A stretch of DNA of 64,000 nucleotides from Tardiphaga sp. Its GTDB lineage: Bacteria; Pseudomonadota; Alphaproteobacteria; Rhizobiales; Xanthobacteraceae. Below the pieces are notes generated by a model. It saw only the letters and a list, made by a program, of their open reading frames with translations. It was not told where the DNA came from and searched no databases. The position numbers and the translations under genes were made by a program. Below, in pieces: positions 7,519 to 16,965 of this stretch (position 1 is its first letter; each line of letters opens with the position of its first letter). The stretch covers positions 62,001-126,000 of the forward strand of contig NZ_JAQGJT010000041.1 in the NCBI RefSeq assembly GCF_028290495.1. The letters run 5' to 3'.

Positions 7519-9120
7519 CTACCTTTTGTTGTCCAGCATTTTCCGGACCTTGTACGCCAGCGTCGACTGCGCGATCGGCTTTTGCAGCAGCGATACGCCG
7601 GGGTCGAGCCGGCCCTGATGCACGATGGCGCTGCGGGAATAGCCGGTCATGAACAGCACCCTCAGACCGGGCTGGCGCTTCTCCATTTCGTCGGCCAGAC
7701 GGCGACCGTTCATGCCGGGCATCACGATGTCGGTCAGCAGCAGATCGATTGGGGACGGATCGCGTTTGAAGTCGGACAGCGCGACATCGGCATTCGGCGC
7801 GCGGCGGACGCGGTAATTCAGGCCTTCCAGCGTCTCGACCAGATAGGCGCGCACTTCGGGATCGTCCTCCACCACCATGATGGTCTCGTGGCCGGAGCTG
7901 CCGACCACGGCGCGGTCGATCTCGTATGGCTCTTCCGACTCCTTGTGGCTGCGCGGCAGATACATCTTGATCGTGGTGCCTTCGCCGAGCTCGCTGTAGA
8001 TCTTGACGTGTCCGCCGGATTGCTTGACGAAGCCGTAAACTTGGCTGAGGCCGAGCCCGGTGCCCTGGCCGGGCTCCTTGGTGGTGAAGAACGGATCGAA
8101 GGCGTGCTCCTGCACTTCCTTGGTCATGCCGGGCCCGGTGTCGGTCACCGCGATCTGGACGTATTGCCCCACGGTGACGTCGGAATGTTGTTGCACATAG
8201 GCCTCGTCGAGACAGGCGTTGCTGGTCTCGATCGTCAGCTTGCCCCGGCCGTCCATTGCGTCGCGGGCGTTGACGACGAGGTTCAGCACGGCGGCCTCCA
8301 TCTGGCTTGGATCGGCCTCGATCGGCCACAGGGCGGCGTCACCGACGATTTTCAGTTGGATGTTTTCACTCAGCGTGCTCTGGAAAAATTCCGACATGCC
8401 CTGCAGCAACTGATCGACTGCGACCGGCTTGGGATCGAGCGGCTGGCGACGCGCAAAGGCGAGCAGCCGCTGTGTCAGTACCACCGCGCGCTGCGCGCCG
8501 CCGGCGGCGCTGGTGATGACGCGCTTCAGGCGGGCCTGTGAGGCATCGGTCCAGTCGTTGACGGCGTGTTCGGCGATTTCGAGATTTCCGATGATGATGG
8601 TCAGGAGGTTGTTGAAGTCGTGTGCGACACCGCCGGTGAGATGGCCGATCGCTTCCATCTTCTGGGTATGGCGCAGCATATCCTCGGCCTCGCGTCGATG
8701 GCGGCCTTCCTCGAGCAGCGCGATCCGCGTGTCGCGCAGCTGCGCGGGCGAGGGGATCGCCAGCAGCTTCGGCAGCAGAGGCCACAGGATCGCTGCAGTG
8801 ACAACCGATGCGACCGCGGTGATCGCCTTGATGATGCCCTCGATGCCGTAGACCGGCACCCACAGCGTGATGATCGCCAGCACGTGGGTGAGACCGCACG
8901 CCATGATGAAGATCGCGAACGCCCAGAAGATCCAGCCGAATTCGACGTCGCGGCGCCGCATCACGAAGATCGTGAGCACGATCGGGATCGAGAAATACGC
9001 CAAAGCGATCAGCGCGTCGGAACCGACATGCAGCCAGATCAGCCCGGGCTCCCACAACAGGCAGATGCCATGCGGGGCGAACAGGGAGGTGTCCAGGAGG
9101 TTGGTGAAGAAGGCCCACAT
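7519..9120 (-). CDS. Hybrid histidine kinase with ETR1-like ethylene-binding sensor
   Basis: Protein of 533 residues. The N-terminal region has three transmembrane helices, with residues matching the plant ethylene receptor copper/ethylene site: Asp35 and Tyr42 in [13 protein letters not shown], and Cys75 and His79 in MACGLTHV. A helical linker leads to the dimerisation domain with phosphoacceptor His167 ([11 protein letters not shown]), then a HATPase domain ([28 protein letters not shown]). A C-terminal receiver has its phospho-Asp near 464 ([13 protein letters not shown]). The family is certain; ethylene binding is inferred from the retained site residues. The adjacent receiver gene is a possible partner. 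The gene is convergent with the ABC importer, 10 bp apart. Confidence 0.88.
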   Translation of the reverse strand: MWAFFTNLLDTSLFAPHGICLLWEPGLIWLHVGSDALIALAYFSIPIVLTIFVMRRRDVEFGWIFWAFAIFIMACGLTHVLAIITLWVPVYGIEGIIKAITAVASVVTAAILWPLLPKLLAIPSPAQLRDTRIALLEEGRHRREAEDMLRHTQKMEAIGHLTGGVAHDFNNLLTIIIGNLEIAEHAVNDWTDASQARLKRVITSAAGGAQRAVVLTQRLLAFARRQPLDPKPVAVDQLLQGMSEFFQSTLSENIQLKIVGDAALWPIEADPSQMEAAVLNLVVNARDAMDGRGKLTIETSNACLDEAYVQQHSDVTVGQYVQIAVTDTGPGMTKEVQEHAFDPFFTTKEPGQGTGLGLSQVYGFVKQSGGHVKIYSELGEGTTIKMYLPRSHKESEEPYEIDRAVVGSSGHETIMVVEDDPEVRAYLVETLEGLNYRVRRAPNADVALSDFKRDPSPIDLLLTDIVMPGMNGRRLADEMEKRQPGLRVLFMTGYSRSAIVHQGRLDPGVSLLQKPIAQSTLAYKVRKMLDNKR

Positions 9121-9195
9121 CGTCGTGCTCTGCTCGCTACCGGTGTCTGGCGGTCAGCGTGGACGGGCAACGATGGAGCGTCAAGCGACGCGCGG

Positions 9196-9630
9196 CTAAA
9201 GGTTGGCGCTGGTCAATTCGCTCAGCATGGCGAGGATTTGCTGAGAGCGGTAGGGCTTGGCGATGAAGCGCCCGCCCGCCGGCAGATCACCGTCGCGCAT
9301 CTGGAAATGGCCGGAGGTCGCCACGATCCGGATCGGCGGCCAGCGGTTGGCAACGGCATGAGCCAGCTTGAGACCGTTCATCGAGCCGGGCATGTCGATG
9401 TCCGTGAAAACGATGGCGATATCGATGCGACCTTCAAGTACCACAATCGCCTCGTCGGCGTTTCGCGCCTCGATCACCTCGAAGCCGGCTTCCTCGATCA
9501 TCTCGGCGGCGTGCATGCGCAGCAACGTGTCGTCCTCAACGACCAGCACGACCGTTCGCGGCGTTTCCGCATCGCCGGAATTCTCCTGATTTGAGGTGCT
9601 AGTGGCTATACGTCGTGTCAATGAGGTCAT
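9196..9630 (-). CDS. Single-domain response regulator (receiver only)
   Basis: Receiver domain protein of 144 residues with the acidic pair VVEDD, phospho-Asp in FTDIDMPGSMNG, the switch Thr/Ser (ATSGH) and the conserved lysine in IAKPYR. No output domain follows, so it acts by protein contact or as a phosphotransfer intermediate, CheY/Spo0F-like. It lies upstream of and in the same direction as the ETR1-like kinase, 75 bp away, and probably works with it. The ATG at 9630 begins a domain of normal length with a short tail; an in-frame ATG at 9699 would add 23 residues of low-complexity leader. Confidence 0.8.
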   Translation of the reverse strand: MTSLTRRIATSTSNQENSGDAETPRTVVLVVEDDTLLRMHAAEMIEEAGFEVIEARNADEAIVVLEGRIDIAIVFTDIDMPGSMNGLKLAHAVANRWPPIRIVATSGHFQMRDGDLPAGGRFIAKPYRSQQILAMLSELTSANL

Positions 9631-9744
9631 GATGCGAAAGCCCTGGCTCGAAATCCGTGCGGGCGGCGAGCACCTGCGGGCAACATTCAGGTGGCGCACA
9701 CAAGCTAAAGGCGTTGCTGCGGCATTCGTTCCAAAACCCGTGTC

Positions 9745-10224
9745 TTAATCGCCATTTGAGGATGCCACGGTGTCGCTGCCTCGGCCGGCAGGTCCGGAAT
9801 CTGTACTGTGGCGCATTGTCTTGAACACGCCGTGCGCGGTGGCGACGATACGGTCGCCGACCCGGACCTCGGTGCTCATGAAGATCAGGCTGCGGGTGGT
9901 ACGTAACGCCTTCGGCCGCGAGATCATCAGCTCACCGATCCGCGCAGCATCGACGAAGTAGGTATCCATCTGCACAGTGGCCAGCGCATCGGCGCCGGAG
10001 ACGGCCCGTGCCGTCATCCCGCAACTGCGGTCGGCCAGCGTCATCAGCACGCCGCCCTGCACCACGCCGCGGCGGTTGCGGTGCTTGTCCTGGCCGACGA
10101 TCGCGAATTCGTGGTCGGTTCCATGAAGGCGGTGCCAGACCGGCCCGACCAGATGGATGAAGCCGTCGTCGTCCATGATGGACCAGCCGGCTTTGGTGAG
10201 CTCGGCGTCTGCCGCGTCGGTCAT
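9745..10224 (-). CDS. PaaI-family hotdog thioesterase
   Basis: Protein of 159 residues with the hotdog motif around RRGVVQGGVLMTLADRSCG and a downstream beta segment ATVQMDTYFVDAARIGEL. The family hydrolyses acyl- or aryl-CoA thioesters. The start at 10224 is supported by AAGGA six bases upstream; longer in-frame extensions run through the divergent Nudix gene and are not real. It is divergent from a CoA-type Nudix hydrolase, 99 bp away, so both genes may share a control region and a link to CoA turnover. The substrate is unknown. Confidence 0.8.
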   Translation of the reverse strand: MTDAADAELTKAGWSIMDDDGFIHLVGPVWHRLHGTDHEFAIVGQDKHRNRRGVVQGGVLMTLADRSCGMTARAVSGADALATVQMDTYFVDAARIGELMISRPKALRTTRSLIFMSTEVRVGDRIVATAHGVFKTMRHSTDSGPAGRGSDTVASSNGD

Positions 10225-10323
10225 GCCATGTCCTTGGGGGGCGTCGTGGATGGGGGCTTGTTCTACAAAAGCATGGCGGGGGTGCCTAGTGCAGCCACCG
10301 CCGGGGTCGTGTAATCCGTCTGC

Positions 10324-10950
10324 ATGACGCATCCGTTCAGTCCCGCCACCAGACAGATGATCGCAGCACGCGGCGCGGCCTTCGTGCATGCCGGAATCGC
10401 CCCGCCGGCCGGCCTGAAGCGGGCCGCGGTCGCCATCGTGCTGGTCGCGGCCGCGGATGGCGCCGACACCGCGATGCTGCTGACGTTGCGGGCGTCGGGG
10501 CTGCGGGCGCAAAGCAACCAGTGGGCGTTGCCGGGCGGGCGCTGCGATCCCGGGGAGACCGCGATGCAGGCCGCGTTGCGCGAACTTCATGAGGAACTGG
10601 GCCTGCTTCTGTCGCCGGCCGACGTCATCGGCACCCTTGACGATTATCCGACGCGGTCGGGCTACCTGATCACGCCGGTGCTGATGTGGGCGCAGGGCAG
10701 CCGCGAGATCGTGCCCAACCCGGACGAGGTCGCCTCGGTGCACCGCATCGCGCTGTCGGAGATCGCGCGCACTGACGCGTTCGACTTCGTGGCGATCCCG
10801 GAAAGCGACCGCCGCGTCATCCGCTATCGCCATTTCGGCCAGTTTATCCACGCGCCGACGGCCGCCCTGATCTACCAGTTCAGCGAGTTGCTCGCCGGAC
10901 GTGATACGCGCGTTTCCGAGCTGGAGCAGCCGGTGTTCGCCTGGAAATAG
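10324..10950 (+). CDS. Nudix hydrolase, CoA-pyrophosphatase (NudL) type
   Basis: Protein of 208 residues with a complete Nudix box, GGRCDPGETAMQAALRE followed by LHEELGL, matching GX5EX7REUXEEXGU. The preceding segment LRAQSNQWALPGG resembles the NudL/NUDT7 signature of CoA diphosphatases, which split CoA into phosphopantetheine and 3',5'-ADP. ATG 10324 follows a short intergenic space shared with the divergent thioesterase gene. The family is secure; CoA specificity is inferred from similarity. Confidence 0.82.
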   Translation: MTHPFSPATRQMIAARGAAFVHAGIAPPAGLKRAAVAIVLVAAADGADTAMLLTLRASGLRAQSNQWALPGGRCDPGETAMQAALRELHEELGLLLSPADVIGTLDDYPTRSGYLITPVLMWAQGSREIVPNPDEVASVHRIALSEIARTDAFDFVAIPESDRRVIRYRHFGQFIHAPTAALIYQFSELLAGRDTRVSELEQPVFAWK

Positions 10951-11019
10951 TGCGATGGTTGCGCAGCCTGCTGGCTTCGGCGACGATGAGTTAACAATAG
11001 AATTCCAGGGAGGATGATC

Positions 11020-12000
11020 ATGCGTTCGTGGACGCCCGTGCTATGCGCAGCGGCTGCTGTATTCCTGTCCGTGGGCACGGCACCACGCGCGCAGGCCCAG
11101 GCCTATCCCGATCGTCCGGTCACGCTGATCATTCCCTTTGCGCCGGGCGGCAGCACGTCGATCGTCGGCCGCGTCATAGCCGACAGGATGAGCGAGACGC
11201 TCGGCGAGAAGGTGGTGGTTGACAACAGGCCGGGCGCGGGCGGCACGGTCGGTACCCGCGCGGTCGCCAAAAGCGCGCCGGACGGCTACACGATCGGTCT
11301 CGGCTATACCGGCACGCTGGCGATCGGCCCCACGCTGTACAGCAAGGTCGGTTACGATCCGCGCCGCGATTTTGCGCCGATCGGCCTGATTGGCAATGCG
11401 CCCAATTCGCTGGTGGTGCACCCTTCATTCCCGGCGAAGACGCTTGGCGAACTGATCGCCTATGCCAGGTCCAACCCGGGCAAGGTCAATTTCGGCTCGG
11501 CCGGGGCCGGCACCGCCAGCCATATCACAGGTGAATACTTCGCCCATGCCGCCGGCATCACGCTGGTGCATATTCCGTACAAGGGCACCGGCCCGGCTTT
11601 GGTCGATCTGATCGGCGGCCACATTCCGATGGCCTTTGCGCCGGTTCCCGCCACCCACGCCAATGTTTCCGGCGGACAATTGCGTGCGCTGGCGGTCACC
11701 AGCCCGGCGCGCACCAGCCTGCTGCCGGACGTGCCAACGGTTGCCGAATCCGGCCTGACGGGGTTCGACGCCTCGCTGTATTACGGGCTGATCGCGCCGG
11801 CCGGCACGCCGCGGCCGGTTATCGAGCGCCTCAACAAGGAGTTGCGGGCAGCATTGGCGTCCGACGATGTCAGGAAGCGGCTGCTGCAGGACGGCACGGA
11901 GCCGACGCCCGGCACGCCGGAAGACTACGCCGCCTTCATTGACCGCGACGAGACCAAGTGGTCTTCCATTCTCAGGTCGAGCAACATTAAGGAAGAATGA
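11020..12000 (+). CDS. Bug-family tripartite tricarboxylate transporter receptor
   Basis: Periplasmic receptor of 326 residues with signal peptide (ending RAQAQA) and the Bug fold: YPDRPVTLIIPFAPGG near the N-terminus, GAGGTVGTRAVAKSAPDGYT, and HIPYKGTGPALVDLIGGHI. AGGGAGG at 11007-11013 is 6 bp from ATG 11020 but directly abuts ATG 11014, so 11020 is the better start. Bug proteins bind carboxylates and feed TctAB-type permeases. No tctA or tctB gene is nearby, so this is an orphan receptor. Its 3' end overlaps a convergent small gene by 14 bp. Confidence 0.88.
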   Translation: MRSWTPVLCAAAAVFLSVGTAPRAQAQAYPDRPVTLIIPFAPGGSTSIVGRVIADRMSETLGEKVVVDNRPGAGGTVGTRAVAKSAPDGYTIGLGYTGTLAIGPTLYSKVGYDPRRDFAPIGLIGNAPNSLVVHPSFPAKTLGELIAYARSNPGKVNFGSAGAGTASHITGEYFAHAAGITLVHIPYKGTGPALVDLIGGHIPMAFAPVPATHANVSGGQLRALAVTSPARTSLLPDVPTVAESGLTGFDASLYYGLIAPAGTPRPVIERLNKELRAALASDDVRKRLLQDGTEPTPGTPEDYAAFIDRDETKWSSILRSSNIKEE

Positions 12001-12223
12001 GTAGCACCCAGTCCGGCCGCACGGGTTTGCGCCGGACCTGCCGCGGCGGCTGTTCGCGTTTCTTTGCCGGCTCCGTCCGTTCGGGTGCCCGCGACACCGC
12101 GTCGTAGCAAGTTATCCGGGCGCGGAAATCTGGGAAGCCGTTGCAGTCCGGCGGTTCGGCCCGGGCGGCGGAGGCCGTGGCGAGGAATGCCGCGACCAGC
12201 CATGGAAACACAATCTTCACCAT
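11987..12223 (-). CDS. Small secreted protein of unknown function
   Basis: Predicted protein of 78 residues: signal peptide MVKIVFPWLVAAFLATASA, then a short mature part with two cysteines (DCNGFPDFRARITCYDAVS) and a basic, proline-containing tail. The CxxF...RxxCYDA arrangement resembles small alphaproteobacterial periplasmic proteins. The start at 12223 has TTGGAG 4-6 bp upstream. The coding end overlaps the convergent Bug receptor by 14 bp. No function can be given. Confidence 0.55.
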   Translation of the reverse strand: MVKIVFPWLVAAFLATASAARAEPPDCNGFPDFRARITCYDAVSRAPERTEPAKKREQPPRQVRRKPVRPDWVLLILP

Positions 12224-12339
12224 GCTGCTCCAAGCTCTTTGGACCAGAACATATCTATCCCGGATTGGGGCCGGCACGGGGCGATGCCGCGTGCGGGCGT
12301 TGAATTCGATCCGCGCTTTGCGCCAGCCCGACAGGTCCC

Positions 12340-13533
12340 ATGCTCCATCCGTTACGTTCGCTGCTCGCCTCGGTTCCCATTGCCCTGCTGCTGATTGCGC
12401 CGCAGGCGATGGCGTTCGATTTCTCGAAGCTTCCCGCCGGGGTCGCCAATGCGATGGCGCAGAGCGCGTCGCCGCAGGCGATCGCTGAATACCGCCGCAA
12501 GCTTGCGGAATATGAGGAAGCCCGCGCGACCTTCGACGCCGAGGCGAAGCCGTACTGGAGCGCGGTCTATGAGCGGCGCAAGATCCGCAACGCCAAGCGC
12601 CGCGACCGCCAGCAAATTTCGCTCGACGACTATGTGCTGGAGCAGGCGCCGCTCTATGACGGGCCGAAGCGGCCTTCGAATCCCGAACCGGAAGAGGGCA
12701 CGCCGCGCACCCGGAAGGAGCTGCCGGTGGTCGCCGATTTCATCCGCGCCGCCCAGCAGCACTTCCAGTTCGCGCCGCAGCGCCCGGCCAATGAGGTGGA
12801 GTTCAAGCGGGCCTATGCCCGCGCCGTGCGGGCCTCGGGGCTGACGCCGGAGCAGGCGGTGCGGGTCTATTCGTTCGAGACCGGCGGCAATGGCGGTTAC
12901 GACATGCAGTCGGGCTTGAGCGCCTCAAGGCCCGGTTCGCGCGCGATCTCCACGGCGATCGGCTACAACCAGTTGCTCACCACCAACAGCGTCGAGCTGG
13001 TCGCTGAGCAGGGCCATCAGATTCTGAAGGTGCTGACCGACAAGGCCGCGCAGCTCGCCGGCGCGCCCCGCCAGGCGATGGATCGCAAGATTGCGGTGTT
13101 CAAGCGGATGTATGCGTTCACTCGCACCGTGCCGGACACCTGGAGCGATCACGAGAAGCTCGCCGCCACGCCGCAGGGCTGGGCGGTGCATGCGATGGTG
13201 CTGGATATCGATGTCGGCCCGCAATTGCAGGTCCACAAGCTGCTGACCTCGGTGATTTTCGCCCGCGACAAGGGCTTCAATCGCCCGCTCAGCGCCGCCG
13301 AACTGGAGATGATGAACCTCACCGGCGACGGCACCGGGCTCGACATGGTGACGATGCCGCAGGCGATGCGCGAACAGGTGCCGACAGCGAACTTCTTCCA
13401 GCGTGGCGGCTATGAGCGCAATCCGGTGGCGATCCGCCACAACACGGTGGCGAAGCTCTTGGCGATCACCAACAACCGGATGGACAGCAACAGCAACCTG
13501 CCCGGCGCCAGGGAATTGGCTGCGGCGTTTTAA
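12340..13533 (+). CDS. Secreted protein with lysozyme/transglycosylase-like signature
   Basis: Protein of 397 residues with a signal peptide (cleavage near QAMAFD), a charged helical stretch around residues 45-100 likely to form a coiled coil, and a C-terminal domain. That domain contains VRVYSFETGGNGGYDMQSG and STAIGYNQLLTTNSVELV. A Glu followed by a Gly-rich turn and a later GYNQLL segment recalls the catalytic region of goose-type lysozyme/soluble transglycosylases, so cell-wall cleavage is a reasonable guess. I do not recognise a named family and the similarity is by eye only. It stands alone, with a repeat downstream. Confidence 0.65.
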   Translation: MLHPLRSLLASVPIALLLIAPQAMAFDFSKLPAGVANAMAQSASPQAIAEYRRKLAEYEEARATFDAEAKPYWSAVYERRKIRNAKRRDRQQISLDDYVLEQAPLYDGPKRPSNPEPEEGTPRTRKELPVVADFIRAAQQHFQFAPQRPANEVEFKRAYARAVRASGLTPEQAVRVYSFETGGNGGYDMQSGLSASRPGSRAISTAIGYNQLLTTNSVELVAEQGHQILKVLTDKAAQLAGAPRQAMDRKIAVFKRMYAFTRTVPDTWSDHEKLAATPQGWAVHAMVLDIDVGPQLQVHKLLTSVIFARDKGFNRPLSAAELEMMNLTGDGTGLDMVTMPQAMREQVPTANFFQRGGYERNPVAIRHNTVAKLLAITNNRMDSNSNLPGARELAAAF

Positions 13534-13545
13534 CGGGTCGCTATC

Positions 13546-13594
13546 GTGTCCCGGACGCGAAGCAGCGTGAAACGTTGCTCCGCGGGTCCGGGAA
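13546..13594. repeat. Palindromic intergenic repeat, family C
   Basis: GTCCCGGACGCG at the left and CGCGGGTCCGGGA at the right flank an inner dyad (GCAGCGTGAAACGTTGC). The same design, CCCCGGACGCG...GATCCGGGG with an inner GCAGCACGAAGTGCTGC, occurs at 28538-28582. Confidence 0.55.
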
Positions 13595-13616
13595 ATGCAG
13601 GCGCATCCACTCAAAG

Positions 13617-13649
13617 AAAAAGAGCACCGCGTGGGACGCGATGCTCTTT
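13617..13649 (-). terminator. Strong terminator of the DUF4167 gene
   Basis: Stem AAAGAGCA (13619-13626) with TGCTCTTT (13642-13649) and an inner CGCGT/ACGCG stem around a GGG loop. On the minus strand the hairpin is followed by TTTTTCTTT. It begins 9 bp after the DUF4167 stop codon. Confidence 0.8.
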
Positions 13650-13657
13650 GGTTCAGA

Positions 13658-14455
13658 TCACGAATTTCCGAAATCATCGCCCGGTGTCACCGGGGCCGGG
13701 GCTGCGCCTTCGGGGCGCGGGCCGTGCGGACGACGGCGACGGCGCGGCGGAAAGCGTTCGCCGGCGGCGGCATCGAACGGGGCCGGGCCATTCACGAGAG
13801 GCTGCGGGCCGGTGATGAAGGACGGCAGCCGATCCACGCTGTCGCTAACCGGCATCGCCGGCTGCGGCTGTGGTTGCGGCTGATGTTGTGGACGCGGCTC
13901 GCGATGGATGTTCTCGCGCGGTTCGCGGGCTTCGCGCGGCTGGTACTGCTGGTTCTCGCGCGGCTGGTAGGGCTGCTGCTCGCGCTGCTGCGGCTGTTCA
14001 CGCGGCGGCGGATCGCGCGGCACGAAGGGCTGCGGCGGGGGCGTCACGAAGCCGGGCTCGGCGCCGAAGTTCGAGAACGTCTCGCCATCGTCATCGCTGT
14101 CTTCCGAGGCCATCTCGTTCTCGGTGCGCGGCTGCGGCTGGTTCTGGCGGAACTGTTCCTGCGCCGCGGCGATCAGGCGGAAGTAGTGCTCGGCGTGCTG
14201 ATAGTAGTTCTCGGCAGCGACCGGATCGCCGGAAGAGCGCGCGTCGCGCGCCAGCTGCACGTACTTCTCGGCGACATGGGAGGCGGTGCCGCGGATCTTG
14301 ATATCGGGGCCGTTCGATTCGAACACCCGGGTCATCGGGTTCTGGCCGCGTCGATTGTTGTTATTGCTGTTGTTGTTTCCGCCGCCGCTATTGCTGTTAC
14401 GGTTGCTGTTGTTATTCCGCATGCGCTTGTTGTTGTTATTCTGACCGTTTCTCAT
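13658..14455 (-). CDS. DUF4167 protein with Asn-rich N-terminus
   Basis: Protein of 265 residues. The first 40 are nearly all Asn, Ser, Gly and Arg. Then comes the conserved DUF4167 core (TRVFESNGPDIKIRGTASH, AEKYVQLARDARSSGDPVA, ENYYQHAEHYFRLIAAAQEQ), a Gln/Pro/Arg-rich central region, and an Arg-rich C-terminus (RRRRRPHG). The core is a small helical, TPR-like domain restricted to Alphaproteobacteria. The disordered basic flanks suggest nucleic-acid or phase-separating interactions, which is inference. AAAGGCAAG precedes the ATG. A long leader lies upstream and a strong terminator downstream. Confidence 0.85.
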   Translation of the reverse strand: MRNGQNNNNKRMRNNNSNRNSNSGGGNNNSNNNNRRGQNPMTRVFESNGPDIKIRGTASHVAEKYVQLARDARSSGDPVAAENYYQHAEHYFRLIAAAQEQFRQNQPQPRTENEMASEDSDDDGETFSNFGAEPGFVTPPPQPFVPRDPPPREQPQQREQQPYQPRENQQYQPREAREPRENIHREPRPQHQPQPQPQPAMPVSDSVDRLPSFITGPQPLVNGPAPFDAAAGERFPPRRRRRPHGPRPEGAAPAPVTPGDDFGNS

Positions 14456-14934
14456 GTCTTGCCTTTAATTCCCGATCCAGGATTATCTTTTAAACTGATG
14501 TCGCAAAGAAATTGTCGAACAGGCCCTTCCGAATCCAGGCCGCTTCACGCCCCCGAACCGTCTTGCAGATCATCGCTGCACCGAAGTTGCCGCCATTCGC
14601 GTTGAACAAGCACGCGTTCTCCAACCGCCGGCTGATTGCGCCGGCCGGATCAAATCGTTCAACCTGCCGAAACAAGGTCAGGCTTTTGTGCGTGATTTCC
14701 GAAGCGCAATATCAGGCTTTCGTTCGCTTTGCGGTCGCAAGCAGCGCAGCTTTCTCAGCCATCGCGCTCAAATCGGACCTGCCTGTTGGAACCTCTACCC
14801 GAACGGGCTCTCTAGTGAGAATTCTGGCTTCCAGCCGCGAATTCGCGGGGCGAGCCAACCCTGTACCGGTGCTATGACTGGAAGGTAGTCTCTCCCCGGG
14901 GATATTCCAAGTGGTTTTTTCACGCATTTTGGCG
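14456..14934. other. 479-bp non-coding interval (DUF4167 leader region)
   Basis: Divergently oriented reading frames of 60-120 codons exist here on both strands, but none has a plausible ribosome binding site, a recognisable protein or the GC3 bias of its neighbours. The stretch is less GC-rich than surrounding genes. It must contain the DUF4167 promoter and probably an extended 5' leader, plus the 3' end of the prmC transcript. A run of T at 14914-14919 is present without a good stem. Confidence 0.5.
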
Positions 14935-15819
14935 TCAACGGAGCGATTTTCGCGCCAAAACGGCCCGCCGGACGCCGCTCAGATCGGCTTTCGCAGGCCC
15001 CGTCGGCTGCAACCCGGCGGCCTGCATTAGCGAGGCCACGTCGTCGCTCTGGTCGTGCCCGACCTCGACCACCAACAGTCCGCCCGGCGCGAGCAGCGCT
15101 GCGGCCTGCGGCGCGATGATGCGGTAGGCGTCGAGCCCGTCGGCGCCACCATCCAGCGCCCGCAGCGGATCGTGGTCGCGCACTTCGGTAGCAAGCCCTG
15201 CTATTTCCGCGGAGCGGATATAGGGCGGGTTGGAGACGATCAGGTCGAGGCCGGGCTGCAACGCGCAGGCGTAGTCGCAGGCGACGAATAGTGCGCGGGG
15301 GGCAAAGCCGAGTTTGATGGCGTTATGCCGTGCTGTCTGCAGCGCCGCGACATTGATATCGGTGCCGGTGCCGGTTGCATTCCACAACTCCGACAACAGC
15401 GCCAGCAGGATCGCGCCGGAGCCGGTGCCGAGGTCGGCGATGCGGAGCGGGTCGCGGCGGCGCTGGTCGGCGTCGATTGCTTCGAGCACCGCTTCGACGA
15501 TGGTTTCGGTGTCCGGCCGCGGCACCAGCGTGTCGGCAGACAGCGCCAGCGACAGCCCCCAGAATTCCTTGACGCCCAGAATGCGCGCGATCGGCTCGCC
15601 CTGGATGCGGCGGTCGGCGAGGGCCTGGAGGCGGGTGGCTTCGTCGCTGGTGATGATTCGCTTGGCGGCCATCATCAGCCCGGTGAGTTCGAGTCCGAGC
15701 ATGGCGCCGACCAGCAGCCGCGCATCGAGATCGGGCGAATCGATATCATGCGTGAGCAGTTGCGCGCCGAGCAGGCGGCGTGCGGTCTCGACGTTCTGTC
15801 CGGTGAACGGATTTCTCAC
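14935..15819 (-). CDS. prmC: PrmC, release-factor glutamine N5-methyltransferase
   Basis: Protein of 294 residues. An N-terminal helical domain precedes the class I methyltransferase core: SAM motif [16 protein letters not shown] and the diagnostic substrate motif [11 protein letters not shown]. It methylates the Gln of the GGQ motif in release factors 1 and 2. Its start overlaps the prfA stop by 4 bp, so enzyme and substrate are translationally coupled, as in many bacteria. Length and motif order are normal. Confidence 0.95.
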   Translation of the reverse strand: MRNPFTGQNVETARRLLGAQLLTHDIDSPDLDARLLVGAMLGLELTGLMMAAKRIITSDEATRLQALADRRIQGEPIARILGVKEFWGLSLALSADTLVPRPDTETIVEAVLEAIDADQRRRDPLRIADLGTGSGAILLALLSELWNATGTGTDINVAALQTARHNAIKLGFAPRALFVACDYACALQPGLDLIVSNPPYIRSAEIAGLATEVRDHDPLRALDGGADGLDAYRIIAPQAAALLAPGGLLVVEVGHDQSDDVASLMQAAGLQPTGPAKADLSGVRRAVLARKSLR

Positions 15820-16898
15820 GCGTTGCCCTGCGCCGCCAATTGCGCGGCCTGATGCTCCGTGGTGAGCGCATCGACCAGTTCGCCGAGGGCTTCGCCGGCA
15901 ATCACCTGCGGCAGTTTGTAGAGCGTCAGGTTGATGCGGTGGTCGGTGACGCGGCCCTGCGGGAAATTGTAGGTGCGGATCCGTTCGGAACGATCGCCGG
16001 AGCCGACCTTTTCCTTGCGCTCGGCGGAGCGGATCGAGTCGACGCGCTGCTGCTCGGCATCGTAGATGCGCGAGCGCAGGATATTCATCGCCGAAGCGCG
16101 GTTCTTATGCTGCGAGCGGCTGTCCTGCATCATCACCTGCAGCCCGGTCGGAATATGGGTGATGCGGATCGCCGATTCCGTCTTGTTGACGTGCTGGCCG
16201 CCGGCGCCCTGCGCGCGCATCGTCTCGATCCGCAGATCGTCATCCTTGATGATGACGTCGACCTCCTCGACCTCCGGCAGCACTGCCACGGTCGCCGCGG
16301 AGGTGTGGATGCGGCCTTGCGTCTCGGTGTCCGGCACGCGTTGCACGCGGTGCACGCCGGATTCGAATTTCAGTTTGGCGAACGCGCCGCGGCCCTGCAC
16401 CTCGACGATGATTTCCTTGTAGCCGCCCATCGTGCCCTCGGAGACCGACACCACCTCGACCTTCCATCCCTGCAGCGCCGCGAAGCGCTCATACATCCGG
16501 AACAGGTCGCCGGCGAACAGCGAGGCTTCGTCGCCGCCGGTGCCGGCGCGGATTTCCAGCACCACGTTGCGCTCGTCCATCGCGTCCTTCGGCAGCAACG
16601 CGACACGGATTTCCTGCGCCAGTTCAAGCGCGCGCGCTTCCAGCGCCGGACGCTCGGCCTCCGCCATCTCGCGCATCTCGGCGTCGGTGGAGGCATCCGC
16701 GATCATCGCGTGGAGTTCGGCGATTTCCTTCGTCGCCGCGCGATAGGTTTTCACGGCGTCGATCAGCGGATTGAGTTCGGCGAATTCGCGCGTCATCTTG
16801 ACGTAGTTGTCGGCGCTCATCTGGCTCTGCAGCTGGGATTCCAGCGAGGCATGATGCGCCAGCAAAATGTCGAGTTTGGTTTCGGGCAGAATGGACAT
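15816..16898 (-). CDS. prfA: Peptide chain release factor 1
   Basis: Protein of 360 residues, normal length for RF1. The GGQ peptidyl-hydrolysis motif is in [18 protein letters not shown], and the C-terminal RF signature includes [19 protein letters not shown]. It recognises UAA and UAG. It is co-transcribed with prmC (4-bp overlap) and lies 67 bp downstream of ptsP on the same strand. RF1 activity is relevant to the amber codon at 62703, since UAG should be read as stop in this organism. Confidence 0.97.
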   Translation of the reverse strand: MSILPETKLDILLAHHASLESQLQSQMSADNYVKMTREFAELNPLIDAVKTYRAATKEIAELHAMIADASTDAEMREMAEAERPALEARALELAQEIRVALLPKDAMDERNVVLEIRAGTGGDEASLFAGDLFRMYERFAALQGWKVEVVSVSEGTMGGYKEIIVEVQGRGAFAKLKFESGVHRVQRVPDTETQGRIHTSAATVAVLPEVEEVDVIIKDDDLRIETMRAQGAGGQHVNKTESAIRITHIPTGLQVMMQDSRSQHKNRASAMNILRSRIYDAEQQRVDSIRSAERKEKVGSGDRSERIRTYNFPQGRVTDHRINLTLYKLPQVIAGEALGELVDALTTEHQAAQLAAQGNA

Positions 16899-16965
16899 GG
16901 CGTGGTCTCGGAATAGCAGAGGGCAGGGCGTGTCGTGCAGGCGCGGCTTCTAGCGGACAGCCTCG

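Noticed and set aside
13560-13620. Short dyad-rich DNA as an attachment site
   Set aside because: It is better explained as a member of the dispersed palindromic repeat families and a terminator; no integrase or direct-repeat pair accompanies it.
14512-14877. 121-codon frame in the DUF4167 upstream gap
   Set aside because: No ribosome binding site, no signal or domain, and the frame is not favoured by codon bias.
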